From Platanthera guangdongensis (Eukaryota; Streptophyta; Magnoliopsida; Asparagales; Orchidaceae), in the NCBI GenBank assembly GCA_039583875.1, contig CM077162.1, positions 52,665,675 through 52,729,674 on the forward strand: a stretch of DNA of 64,000 bases. Reading direction: 5' to 3'. The translations under genes and the position numbers were made by a program. The notes beneath the pieces were generated by a model, which had not been told where the DNA came from, searched no databases, and worked only from the letters and a program-made list of their open reading frames with translations. Position 1 is the first letter of the stretch. Every line of letters starts with the position of its first letter. This document shows, piece after piece, positions 35,312-46,420 of this stretch.

Positions 35312-35725
35312 TGTAACGCCCCAAAAATCATTTTGAGTTGATCATGTCCAAAAGAAATTTTGATGCCTGTATAGGGTACACGACCTAGGACACGGGCGTG
35401 TCCAAGGCCGTGTCTTTCTTTGTGTGTTGGCCGGCTATGTCCAGAGAAGGACACGGCAGGAGACAGGGGTTGTGCGCAGTTTTGACACGGGAGTGTCAGG
35501 GGTGACACGGGCGTGTTCATACCCATGTCCTCACCCATGTTCGGCAGGGACGTGACGGTTGGCGTGATGGTTATATATGACACGCCTCTCGTCACGGCCG
35601 TGTTAAGGACCCAACACGGGCGTATCAGTTTGAGACACGGGCGTGTCTTAGCCCATGTGGTTTTTCTGTGTTCGACAATCGTGCCTGGATCGAGGCACAC
35701 GGCCTGGGACACGGCTGTGTGCGAG
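35312..35725 (+). repeat. Element H 5' LTR, first part (U3)
   Basis: Starts TGTAACGCCCC and aligns with 47934-48344. It is interrupted at 35726 by element J; GCGAG at 35721-35725 is J's target duplication. Confidence 0.93.
35370..35720. repeat. ACACGGGCGTGT array in element H U3 (5' copy)
   Basis: ACACGGGCGTGT, GGCCGTGTC, GACACGGGAGTGTC and similar imperfect palindromes every 15-40 bp. Confidence 0.9.
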
Positions 35726-36347
35726 TGATGTAGACGTATGTGTTAGAGCCGAATTATAATTACGGACCCGCACGACTATCTCTTCACGATGAATTCTACG
35801 CTCACACAATTGTTCTACGCCGCTCCACGCTTTCACATTCATTCAATTTCACGCTAGCGTACGGGTAGCCAAACCGTTTCGAGATCAAATAAGGGCGATA
35901 GGCCGGTATCCGATCGAGGTAAAAAGGACCAATATTGGATCCGGACGAGCGAAGGTTGTAGCCAAAGAGATCTACCGAAAATAATCACGAATTTGGAAAA
36001 GGTAGATCTCTCCCAAAAAAGACAACGAGGGCTCGCCAAACCCTTTACGAATTTAAGTCGATCAAGAAAACAACGCAAAATAATTAAAGCTAATCACGAA
36101 ATTTCAAATGATTTCAAAATTTAATGCCAGAAATTCCACCACAAGATTATTTAAGGAAAGAAACACACGAAAGTGGAAAGGCTCGTTACCCAACCGGAAT
36201 GGATGATTCCGATTCACTCGGCGAGCATCGTTCTTCAACGGCTCCACCAGAATCACGCCGGTAGGAGTGAAATTCGCCCGCCTTCGTCGCGTTATGCTGG
36301 AAATGGAAAGTCCGGTCGAAATCTTCTTAATATGGAAGTAAATATCT

Positions 36348-36647
36348 TCAAGTATGGCAAGAGAGAAATAAGGTGGCGGTTGTCTTGGTGGAGGCGGAGG
36401 CAGCTTGGGTTGGCCCTGATGGTGGTGTTTCGGGTGGGGGGAAGGAGGAGGGTGGTCGGCTCTTGTTGGAGGGAAAAGGAAGAGGTGGCGGCCTAGGGAG
36501 TTGTGGATGGTGGCTTGGGTAGGAGAGGAGTGGTGGCCGGGTTGGAGAAAGCGGGAGGGAGGAGAAAAAGCTTAGATTTGAGAGAGGGGATGAGAGGTGG
36601 CCGGCGGCCAAGGAGAGAGAAGGGGGAGCAAGAGAAAGATCGGCCAA
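36348..36647 (-). CDS. Pro-rich ORF inside element J 3' LTR
   Basis: A 99-codon open frame (begins MADLSLAPPSLSLAAGHL; Pro/Ser/Leu-rich) downstream of the LTR TATA box. The other LTR carries the same 99-codon frame at 40779-41078. No domain recognised. It may be a chance product of GC-rich leader sequence; coding status is doubtful. An overlapping frame 36493-36705 starting MNEKKFEIPYLL is the alternative. Confidence 0.3.
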   Translation of the reverse strand: MADLSLAPPSLSLAAGHLSSPLSNLSFFSSLPLSPTRPPLLSYPSHHPQLPRPPPLPFPSNKSRPPSSFPPPETPPSGPTQAASASTKTTATLFLSCHT

Positions 36648-36736
36648 GAGATGAGGAAGGAGGGAGCTTCAAGAGGTAAGGAATTTCAAATTTCTTTTCA
36701 TTCAATCTCTTCCAAATAGAGGGGGGGGGGACATGC

Positions 36737-36746
36737 CTATATATAG
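36737..36746 (-). promoter_or_regulatory. TATA box, element J 3' LTR
   Basis: The palindrome CTATATATAG, about 90 bp upstream of the Pro-rich ORF on the minus strand. The same sequence is in the 5' LTR at 41164-41173. Confidence 0.65.
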
Positions 36747-37048
36747 GCTACAACAACAACACTCCAACTAGCTACATGCAGCCCAAACATGAAAACATGA
36801 AAATAAAACACACACATACATCATGATTTTATATCATAACCATAATGTACATATTACATGAAATAAAAGTGCAATTATTAAAAATAAAACACACAAAGCA
36901 TGGATTAATAATTAATAATAATTTGATAATAATTATTATTAATTATTAATAAATCGGCTTGCGATCCGGACGCCTATTATGGCGATGTTCTTCACGGTCA
37001 TTTGTCAGTACGCCGTCTTCAAGGTGTTGCGTGTTGTAGTCTCCATCA

Positions 37049-37060
37049 ATCCTCCACCGC
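37049..37060 (-). other. Polypurine tract, element J
   Basis: On the minus strand GCGGTGGAGGAT immediately precedes the 3' LTR. It is short and contains two pyrimidines, so the match is modest. Confidence 0.5.
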
Positions 37061-37080
37061 TCGAAAATACTCATCACCGA

Positions 37081-39516
37081 TCAGTGGATGTTACTGCACC
37101 AGCGTGGGAGAGCTACAACCAAACCAGCTACCCCCAATCCAAACGGCCAATGGACATCGGAGACTGGATGATCACGCCAACGACGTATATAGTGGACAAC
37201 ATCGCCGCAGGTAGAGGAAAAAACTTCAACCTGGAGTATCCTGTAATGCAAAAAGATGGTCTTGGGGAACCTCGGAAAAGCATTAGGCAATAAAGGAAGA
37301 AAAATTTCAACATCAACTACAAACGTACCTCTAGTGAAAACCGAAAAAGAAAGCAATCCAGGCACAAACTCACTACCCAACCCATAAGAGAACAAAGTGG
37401 AGCCAAACGGACAGGAAAATAACTCAAGTGGTGGAAAAACATGCGGCGTTAAATCAGAAACATTAAAAATAGGGGTATCACCCCAATCAGTGAAAAACCT
37501 CAAAAGTAGTGCACGTTCTCCTAATGTCATTAAATTCCGCAAATGGTCCAGCTCGCCAACTCTCCCACTTTCTATAGTGCCCGAAGGCAACCGTTCAGGG
37601 ACGAGACGCACCAAGTCAAAATCGCAAATTATACCATAAGACGCTCTTTTTTGTAAGCTAGCAAGAATTTGAATAGATTGTTGTAACGTGGTTGGCGCTT
37701 CACTACAGTGCTTACGTAAATGAAATTCATTGAGAGCATCATCATGCACAAACGTACTTAGTGCATTCGGTGATAACAGAATGACATAAGGCGGCACCAA
37801 CGGAACTAAATCTGGTGGCGCTGAGGGAATCTCATCAGGAGGCACTAAAAGCGGCCCTATCCGAAACATATAATTCGATAAGTGAGTTTCTTTAAAATTC
37901 ATGGAGGATAAAATTAGGATAAAGGAGATAGTCGCCACAGAAATAAAATATAAAACATCTGAGGGTGTGACCAACGATGGACTCGTAGGGTAATAGGTCG
38001 TCAAAGGGGACATGTCCCATGGAGGAGCTAAGTCCTTCTCAACGTCGAAACATGGGTTTAACGTCCAAGAAAGATCACCAGGTTGAAAGACATTAAAGTC
38101 ACATGAAAATTCAAACAATGGATTCACCCTTACAGAAAATTCGTCCGACATGTCTACCAATTCATTATATATATCATGTAATTCAGAATCAGTGGTCGGG
38201 TCATAGGTAGGCAACAATAATATGAGATCTGGAGGCACTAACGGGTCCTCATCTGGGGGAACTGGCAGAATGAACTCAGGGGGCACTGTAGAACTACAGA
38301 AATCAATCTTACCACACTCATGTCCTAAATGATCAGTACGTCGAGTCAACGGGTCAGGGGGACGAGTCGGTAAAATCAAACACAGGGTACAATCCAAAAA
38401 GTCGTCCAATAATGCAACTTCCTTGCTTACAATTTTTTCTGACACACTATCCACGTTATTTAATTTAGAATCAATTATGGTCTCAGACAAGGGTAGAATT
38501 GAGCCCGACGGAAGCTTTAAATCGTGAACATCAGATAAAGATGTTTGCATCAAAGAAATATCATTCGGGCTCATAGCACTAAAATCATCCAAGGATAACT
38601 CGTTCACCAACGGTAAGTATTCCCAATCAGTCGGAACGTCCAATATATCAGGATCATCAGAACAGTCCTCAATATATCTCGGTCTAAGAGGATCCAGCTC
38701 GAGTCCAAACAGATCATATCCTAAGTCACTACTAAGTAAACTCTCATCAGCAGGTAAAATGCCTACCGACTCAGGTGTAATCTCAGCAGGAGTAACCGTA
38801 GGCTCCAAAATGTCATCGACGGGGAGTAAGGATGATTCCTCAATGGTGGAATACTCATCCAGGTCACTAGGGTAACCAATATCCTCATCATCACTCAAAT
38901 CGCCAGTGTATTCAGCCTCGTCCTCAGTGATGGTCACTATCCTAGGCACGGCCTTAGACTCATCTGGGGAGTCTATAACTAAATCAAGAAACTCTTTCAC
39001 ACCGCTCCTGACTGTCAAATCCTTAAAGAGTTGCATATAATCGGAGAACGACTTGTTCCCTTGTTGAAGGGGGGCCAAATATTCAGTTTTGTGCTATTGG
39101 ATCTCAGCATTTGGTTTATAGTCACTCATACAGCTTGGTATGGAACTAGTGCCATAACTATAGTCACTCACAGGCTCGGTGTTGGTAGTACGGAGATAGG
39201 CGGGATCAAATTGATCCGAAAGGAGGCTACGCATCGCCTGCCAATTATATTGATAACCATCAACACGACGCTCTTCATTCAGCAAAAATAACTGGGCCTG
39301 ACCTATTAACCGCTCTCGGGCAAAGTGAATCTTTTGGGGGTCATCCCATCCGTAACAATTAAAATGAAGTTCTATACCCTTAAGCCAATCCCTAAAGATT
39401 TTAGGACACCCTAAACCGTCATAAGTAGGACAAGTGTGGCATTGCCCAGGGGGAAACTTAGTCATGGCTTTATCATACCAAAAGTCCAACCGGGAAACGT
39501 GAACGTCATAGGCCAT
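37081..39516 (-). pseudogene. gag: Element J gag-derived 812-codon ORF with one stop
   Basis: The ATG at 39516 opens MAYDVHVSRLDFWYDK. Residues ~40-140 match the Ty3-gypsy retrotransposon gag domain (WLKGIELHFNCYGWDD, ARERLIGQAQLF, then SLLSDQFDP). A TAG at 39094-39096 (CAA TAG CAC) splits the gag domain, after which the frame continues uninterrupted for 670 codons (FSDYMQLFKDLTV is still gag). The remaining ~600 residues are acidic, with repeated PPD-x-P motifs (for example VPPDEDPLVPPDLI), and one strongly hydrophobic stretch near 37955-37900 (YFISVATISFILILSS) that could span a membrane. No zinc knuckle, protease, reverse transcriptase or integrase is seen. The C-terminal function is unknown. 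Confidence 0.85.
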
Positions 39517-39531
39517 AATTTTGGATTTTTT

Positions 39532-40083
39532 TTTGAAATTGGAATTTTGAATTTTAAACTTTGAAACTTGAAATTGGAAATTTGAAATTTTGAAATTTGA
39601 AATTTGAAATTTAAATTTTGAAATTTTAAATTTTAAATTTAAATTTTGAATTTTTAAATTTGAAATTTGAAATTTAAATTTTGAATTTTGAAATTTGAAA
39701 TTTGAAATTTTGAAATTTGAAATTTGAAATTTGAAATTTTGAAATTTGAAATTTGAAATTTGAAATTTAAATATTGAATTTTGAATTTAGAAATTTGAAA
39801 TTTTGAAATTTGAAATTTGAAATTTTGAAATTTTGAAATTTGAAATTTAAAATTTAAATTTTGAATTTTGAAAGTTGAAATTTGAAATTTGAAATTTTGA
39901 AATTTGAAATTTGAAATTTAAATTTTGAATTTTGAATTTTGAAATTTGAAATTTGAAATTTTGAAATTTGAAATTTTGAAATTTGAAATTTGAAATTTGA
40001 AATTTAAATTTTGAAATTTGAAATTTGAAGTTTGAAATTCGAAATTTGAAATCTGAAATTTGAAATTTAAAATTTGAAATTTA
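39532..40083. repeat. GAAATTT heptamer minisatellite in element J leader
   Basis: About 75 units of GAAATTT with frequent one-base variants (GAAATTTT, TAAATTT, GAATTTT). It sits between the primer site and the gag ATG. The ORF 39918-40118 is a reading of it. Confidence 0.97.
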
Positions 40084-40137
40084 TTTGTTTTTAATTTGAA
40101 GAGGGGGAGGAGTGCCAATTAGGAAATTGACAAGAAC

Positions 40138-40152
40138 CTCCCTCTGATACTA
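40138..40152 (-). other. Primer binding site, element J
   Basis: On the minus strand TAGTATCAGAGGGAG lies three bases inside the 5' LTR; it is like the iMet site TGGTATCAGAGC with two or three changes. Confidence 0.7.
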
Positions 40153-40155
40153 AAT

Positions 40156-41478
40156 TGATGTAGACGTACGCGTTAGAGCCGAATTATAATTACGGACGCG
40201 CACGACTATCTCTTCATGATGAATTCTACGCTCACACAATTGTTCTACGCCGCTCCACGCTATCACATTCATTCAATTTCACGCTAGCGTACGGGTAGCC
40301 AAACCGTTTCGAGATCAAATAAGGGCGATAGACCGGTATCCGATCGAGGTAAAAAGGACCAATATTGGATCCGGATGAGCGAAGGTTGTACCCAAAGAGA
40401 TCTACCGAAAATAATCACGAATTTGGAAAAGGTAGATCTCTCCCAACAAAAGACAATGAGGGCTCGCCAAACCCTTTACGAATTTAAGTCGATCATAAAA
40501 ACAATGCAAAACAATTAAAGCTAATCACGAAATTTCAAATGATTTCAAAATTTAATGCCAGAAATTCCACCATAAGATTATTTAAGGAAAGAAACACACG
40601 AAAGTGGAAAGGCTCGTTACCCAACCGGAATGGATAATTCGGATTCACTCGGCGAGGATCGTTCTTCAACGGCTCCACTGAAATCACGCCGGTAGGAGTG
40701 AAATTCGCCCGCCTTTGTCGCGTTATGCTGGAAATGGAAAGTCCCGTCGAAATCTTCTTAATATGGAAGTAAATATCTTCAAGTATGGCAAGTGAGAAAT
40801 AAGGTGGCGGTTGTCTTGGTGGAGGCGGAGGCAGCTTGGGTTGGCCCTGATGGTGGTGTTTCGGGTAGGGGGAAGGAGGAGGGTGGTCGGCTCTTGTTGG
40901 AGGGAAAAGGAAGAGGTGGCGGCCTGCGGAGTTGTGGATGGTGGCTCGGGTAGGAGAGGAGTGGTGGCCGGGTTGGAGAAAGAGGGAGGGAGGAGGAAAA
41001 GCCGAGATTTGTGAGAGGGGATGAGAGGTGGTCGGCGGCCAAGGAGAGAGAAGGGGGAGCAAGAGAAAGATCGGCCAAGAGATGAGGAAGGAGGGAGCTT
41101 CAAGAGGTAAGGAATTTCAAATTTCTTTTCATTCAATCTCTTCCAAATAGAGGGGGGACATGCCTATATATAGGCTACAACAACAACAACACTCCAACTG
41201 GCTACATGCAGCCCATACATGAAAACATGAAAATAAAACACACACATACATCATGATTTTATATCATAACCATAATGTACATATTACATGAAATAAAAGT
41301 GCAATTATTAAAAATAAAACACACAAATCATGGATTAATAATTAATAATAACTTGATAATAATTATTATTAATTATTAATAAATCGGCTTGCGATCCGGA
41401 CGCCTATTATGGCGAGGCTCTTCACGGTCATTTGTCAGTACGCCGTCTTCAAGGTGTTGTGTGCCATAGTCTCCATCA
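40156..41478 (-). repeat. Element J 5' LTR (right on + strand)
   Basis: 1323 bp, same length and termini as the other copy, ending CTCCATCA before GCGAG. Confidence 0.95.
40779..41078 (-). CDS. Pro-rich ORF inside element J 5' LTR
   Basis: 99 codons, same start and stop as 36348-36647. In transcripts from this LTR it would precede gag. An overlapping longer frame (40723-41136) also exists. Possibly not translated. Confidence 0.3.
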   Translation of the reverse strand: MADLSLAPPSLSLAADHLSSPLTNLGFSSSLPLSPTRPPLLSYPSHHPQLRRPPPLPFPSNKSRPPSSFPLPETPPSGPTQAASASTKTTATLFLTCHT

Positions 41479-43051
41479 GCGAGGCTGTGTTCGGGCCAGG
41501 TTTGAGAAATTTTGTACAGATTTGAGTCATTCGTTTTCTTTAAGTAAGATCTGACAGCCCAGATGTGTTCCTGCTCTGTTAAGGCCGGGAATGGTGGGTT
41601 AACTCATCATTTCTCCCTTGGTCTTTCTCTTTCCAAGGAGTTAGAGCAAGGAGGAAGAAGGAGGAGGATTCCGGCCGCCGGCGGAGCATCGGAGCACCGT
41701 TTTGATAACCAAGAGCGGATCCGTGGAGGAAAATCCATTGCGATGACTTCTATCCGGATAGTTTTCCATGGCGCAAAAGTGTACTACAAGTTTAATGATT
41801 CTCTACTTGAGCATGTAAAGCTCTCTTCCTTTTGCATAGGGAAACCCACTCCCACGAGTGTGCGGCGAGTGTGTGGTGTTCCTTGGGGTTGACTTGAATA
41901 GTCCTCCTTGTGTTGCATATAGAGTCCAGAATCAAATTACGGACATAGGCATTATGTGTGAAGCCTACCCGGACATATTAGTCTGGATAGATGATGTTGC
42001 ATTTGTTATGGTTTGCCGGAGAAGACTCCATGCTTTGGGTTTTCAGGTTTCTATGCGGTAGATTGCAGCAGGGATCCTTGGGGATTAACTCCAAGGCGCA
42101 CCCGGAAAACTGAGCGGAATCGTTGTTCTGCTAACTTGGTGGTCAGGGGAACCCGCCTTGAACATAACTAGGTTATGTGCTTGTTTGGAATAGCAGGATC
42201 CGAGAGAAGCTTAGCTCGTGTGTACGTCTTAAGGTGAACTACGCGGTGTGAGCAACGGGCAAGTGGAATCGGACCTCGGCTATGTGGTTCGGTGCGAGAG
42301 ACCCGAAAAGGGGACTGGCCATTGGCATAGTCGGGAGCCTTAGACGTTGGTCAGAAAGGCTAGATTTCTCACGAGGTTGCCATCCTGGGGGTTGTGGTGA
42401 AGACGCTGAAGTGTGAGAATTCACCGATAATGTACCCTGAGTGCACGGGGTGTTTGGACATGAAAACCTACACCTGTGGCATAGTATGTTTGGTCTATAC
42501 TCTTTAGTTGGGCTAATGAATTGGAGGGAAGGAGCACCGCCGTCCCGAGTTAGGGGCGGGGTCATTATAATTTGGTCGGCTTTGGCTGACCGTTGCTTTG
42601 TTTGCCACCATACGGGGGAATGTTGCTTGCAGGTACTGCGGAGCCGAGTAACAAATAGAGGGCTGGAGCCCAAGCTACTGTGCCGGCCCTTGAAGGCCAA
42701 AGCGAATAGTTGATCTTTATTTTGTCATGTGTGGTCGGCCTGCGAGACGCTGTATGGAAGACATTATATTGCTAAGTGAACTCTTGTAAGGCCATAAGGC
42801 CAAGTTTCTTTCAGTGTATTTGTATTTCATTCCAGTTGTAGTGGTTGTGTACTTTCATGATTATTGGATTATAGTTATAGGTTCTTTCAACTGTTTAAAA
42901 GCTTCCTCTAGAATGCTCTTTGTTAGGACGAGTAGTCTTAATTGGATAGTTTGGTTATTCATACGTAACCCTTACGACTGTCTGTGGTATATGGTGTCGG
43001 GTTCCAACTGGACCTTCTGTTATATGTCATACGACGGATGGGGGTGTTACA
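41479..43051 (+). repeat. Element H 5' LTR, second part
   Basis: Resumes with GCGAGGCTGTGTTCG and aligns with 48340-49915; ends GTGTTACA. It holds short ORFs found in both LTR copies: sense 41563-41892 (partner 48566-48757) and antisense 42239-42700 (partner 49103-49564). I see no domain in them. Confidence 0.93.
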
Positions 43052-43054
43052 ATT

Positions 43055-43064
43055 TGGTATCAGA
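43055..43064 (+). other. Primer binding site, element H (tRNA-iMet)
   Basis: TGGTATCAGA follows the LTR end by three bases, the usual Tekay-type site; the match ends at the tenth base. Confidence 0.88.
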
Positions 43065-43289
43065 CTTCTGGTTACGGTCAGGATTAAATTAATTCGTGGA
43101 CGAATTCTTTTAAGTGGTTGTGAGTACATGTGTGTGTCATCGTTATAACATCAAAAGAACCCATGAATGTCCACTTAGGAATGAAATATACACTTGTTTT
43201 GTGGAACCTGCGTGTTCCAATGATTGCTTTTAGCAATTTGTTTATCATCTAATCGTGGGTCTTTGCTATTATAAGCAGCTAGGAGCGGT

Positions 43290-44430
43290 GCTGGTCAGTC
43301 GGAGCATCCGCAATCGGTGGAAAGTAGTGCATCGAGGGACGTGCCTACAATACATCCATCTGCGGAAACCATCAGGTTGGTGGCTGAAGCAGTCTCTGTG
43401 ATGATAAATGCCCAACCTATAGGGCAATTGCACCACACACCACCTCTGGTTGAGCAAGAACCGGTTAAGGCGTCAGAGCCGAGAGTGGTGGAGTGCGCGA
43501 CAGTGGATCAGGAAGAGCCGAGGAGAGCTACAGAGAGACAGCTCAAGCATGTAATGGGCTTTAATCCTCCGAGATTCGATGGGGTTGGAATGCCTGCTCA
43601 AGCTGAGGATTGGATCTCTATGATAAAGAGGGTCTTAACGGCCACGTTAACTGAGGAGTGGCAGAAGACCACCATAACGACCTGCCTTTTGGCTGGTGAG
43701 GCAAGGATGTGGTGGGATGAGTTGGAGTTTCATCTCTTAGTGGGAAGGCAGCTTGTTGATGTGCCTATGGAGGAATTCTCAAGATTGTTCTTGGCCAGAT
43801 ATTTACCCTCTGCTTAGAAGCTCGAGATGGAGAATCAGTATCTTGGGTTGACTTAGGGAGCCAGAAGCATGGACGAGTATCTTTACGAGTTTACATGGTT
43901 GGGTATATATGCGGGTGCTATGTTTATGGAAGAAGAGAGGAAGACCAACCGATTTTATGAAGATCTATGCGGCGACCTACAATTACTCCTTGCTGGGCCT
44001 AAGGTGCAGGGCTTCCTAGTCTTTGTCAATTCGTCCCGGTCATTGGAAAAGGTTGTGAAGAAAGTGCAAGATAAGAAGGACCCAGGGGAAAAGAAATAAG
44101 AGTTCAAAGTGCCAAATGCAATGTCAGGATTCCACAGATGGCACAAGAAGCAGAGGACTTCGAACTCAGCCCCTTTGTCTAGTACGTCGGGGGCAACCGC
44201 AAGTCGAGTCTCAGGAGCTTGCTACAACTGTGGGAAGACGGGGCACTTTGCTCGTGAGTGTTGGAGCGGACGTGCAAAGTCTGAGAGGAAGCCTGGAGCG
44301 ACCTATGGAGAGAAAGGGAAGGCAATGGAGTCAACTGCGTCCCATCATGCTCCAGCCCAACCTAGAGTTTATAATCTTGGTCTGCAAGAGGCCATAAAGC
44401 AAGCTGACGTGGTGACAGGTATGATTTAAA
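43290..44430 (+). pseudogene. gag: Element H gag
   Basis: The gag domain is visible from about 43530 (FNPPRFDGVGMPAQAEDWI, RMWWDELEF, FSRLFLARYLPSA), with stops at 43816 and near 43855 and 44097. A zinc knuckle CYNCGKTGHFAREC is at about 44222-44263. The true start is unclear; the open frame at 43317 begins with GTG, not ATG. It builds the particle and binds RNA in intact relatives. Confidence 0.9.
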
Positions 44431-44479
44431 TTTTAGTAGTTTAACATTATGTAATTGTTACCTCTTTTTACTCGTTAGC

Positions 44480-44940
44480 TTGTTATTCTTGGTGTTAGGC
44501 TTCGTATTGGTTTTCGATTGTCCGGCGAGAGCGCTGTTTAATATGGGGGCTTCACATTTCTTCTTGTCCGAAAGATTCGTGTCGTGCATTGGGGTCTCTT
44601 CCATGATGGCAAAAGACAAGTTGGATGTGTTGTTGCCCAATGGGTGCTCAATGCGCACGGATAAGTTCTGTGTGGTAAAGTATGGATTGGGGACCAGGAG
44701 TTTGATTTGCGAGCATTTGTACTACCGTTATTGGAGTTCGACGTAATCTTTGGTATGGACTGGCTCTCGGAGCCACAAGCTTACATCGATTGCAACCGAA
44801 AGGAGGTTAAGTTGGGGCCGCATACTAAACGGGAGACTACGTTTGCGGGCATGAAGGGGTCGGGTAAAGTTTTGATGTCGACCCTTCAAGTAATCAAGAC
44901 AGTTCGGTCTGGGGCAGAGCTGTTTGTCACCTTAGTGTAG
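44480..44940 (+). pseudogene. pol: Element H protease
   Basis: Retroviral-type aspartic protease. The active site near 44533-44570 reads ALFNMGASHFFLS where the family has ALFDTGASH, so the catalytic Asp is Asn. A frameshift near 44720 moves the frame to the C-terminal half (FDVIFGMDWLSEPQAYIDC). Confidence 0.88.
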
Positions 44941-46420
44941 GCTTCAACACCTAGGCCAAGTCTGGACAGTATCCCAGTTGTGTTCGAGTATCCTGATGTG
45001 TTCCCAGATGATCTCCCAGGAGCCCCTCCTCAGCAGAAGATTGATTTTACTATTGAGCTAGTACCGGGTGCCAAACCAGTGTCACGCTCTCCGCATCGGT
45101 TAGCGCCGTGAGAGATGGCGGAGTTGAAGGTGCAACTGTAGGAGTTGTTGGAGAAAGGGTATGTGCGTCCAAGTTCGTCGCCTTGGAGCGCATCGGTTCT
45201 TTTCGTTAAGAAGAAGGATGGGAGCTTGCGACTTTGTATTGACTATCGGGATTTGAATAAGCTTACGGAGAATAATAAGTATCTGATCCCCATGATTGAC
45301 GATATATTTGATCAGTTGGTTGGGTCAACAGTATATTCGAAGTTAGATCTGAAGTCTGGATACTACCAAATGAGGATTAGGGAAAGCGACATCCCAAAGA
45401 CAGCGTTCAGCACGCTGTTTGGGCATTAGGAGTTCATGGTCATGCCGTTTGGGCTGACCAATGCGCCATCCGTGTTTATGGATCTGATGAACAGGACGTT
45501 GAGAGAATACCTGGACTGTTTTGTGATAGTATTTATCGATGATATCTTGGCATACTCACAGTGTGATGAGGACCATTACAAGCATCTACACATGGTGTTG
45601 GAGACGTTGAGATGAAATCAGTTGTATGCTAAGTTCTCTTTGTGTGAGTTCTAGTTATCCTCAGTAGCATTCCTTGGGCATGTTGTTAGTGGAGAAGGGA
45701 TAGCGGTGGATCCGACGAATATAGTGGCGATACGGGAGGGGCCTATTTTAACTACAGTGGCAGAAGTTCGGAACTTTCTGGGGCTTGTCGGCTACTATAG
45801 GCGCTTCGTAGAGAACTTCTCGCGGATAGCGTTACCACTCACGGTGTTGACAAGGAAAGACCAGAAGTTTGTGTGGTCATTGGAGTGTGAGCAGGCTTTT
45901 GAAGAGTTGAAGAGGCGGTTAACCACGACGCCTATTTTATGTTCACCGAGTGGAACCGACGGATTTGAAATTTATAGTGATGCTTCGGGCAGTGGTTTGG
46001 GTTGTGTTCTGATACAGCATGAGAGTGTGATAGCCTATGGTTCGTGACAATTGAAGGTTCATGAGAGGAATTATCCTGTTCATGACCTAGAGTTAGAGGC
46101 GTGGTATTCACACTGAAGCTGTGGAGGCACTACCTGTACGGTATGAAAGTTGATATCTACACCGATCATAAGAGCCTGAAGTACTTATTAGATCAGAAAG
46201 ATCTGAACATGAGGCAGTGGAGGTGTTTGGAGTTCTTGGGGGACTATACCTTAGAGATACATTATGCGCCTGGGAAAGGAAATGAAATGGCGGAGCATTG
46301 AGCCGCAGGGCTCCTACGCAGACCAGTTGGTTGTCGGTACATGATGAGAGCTTGGTCCGTGATTTGGAGGCATTATAGATCTCCTGCGTTGATAAACGGT
46401 CTAGTGTCGAGGCGATATTG
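44941..46420 (+). pseudogene. pol: Element H reverse transcriptase and RNase H
   Basis: Ty3-gypsy reverse transcriptase: [69 protein letters not shown]. The catalytic FIDDILAYS near 45535-45560 is intact. Stops occur near 45108, 45138, 45427, 45613 and 45652. RNase H begins near 45960 (FEIYSDASGSGLGCVLIQ); a stop at 46045 and a frameshift near 46100 precede LKLWRHYLYG, IYTDHKSLKY and LEIHYAPGKGNEMAEH. Confidence 0.93.

Larger units (their letters stand above)
35726..37048 (-). repeat. Element J 3' LTR (left on + strand)
   Basis: Bounded by TGATGTAGAC and CTCCATCA; on the minus strand it begins TGATGGAGAC. It includes a TATA box and the Pro-rich LTR ORF. Confidence 0.95.
35726..41478 (-). mobile_element. 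Element J: gag-only non-autonomous LTR element (TR-GAG type)
   Basis: Two LTRs of exactly 1323 bp (35726-37048 and 40156-41478) flank 3107 bp. A perfect 5-bp target duplication GCGAG (35721-35725, 41479-41483) lies inside H's 5' LTR. Primer site and gag reading give the minus orientation. There is one long gag-derived frame and no protease, reverse transcriptase or integrase, so it would need enzymes from another element. Six differences in the first ~190 aligned LTR bases suggest it is fairly young; by nesting it is the youngest layer. Confidence 0.95.

Noticed and set aside
39532..40083. Heptamer tract as interstitial telomere repeat
   Set aside because: The unit is GAAATTT, not TTTAGGG; it lacks the G run and lies in a retroelement leader.
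39918..40118. Asn/Phe/Lys repeat protein ORF
   Set aside because: Translation of the GAAATTT minisatellite.
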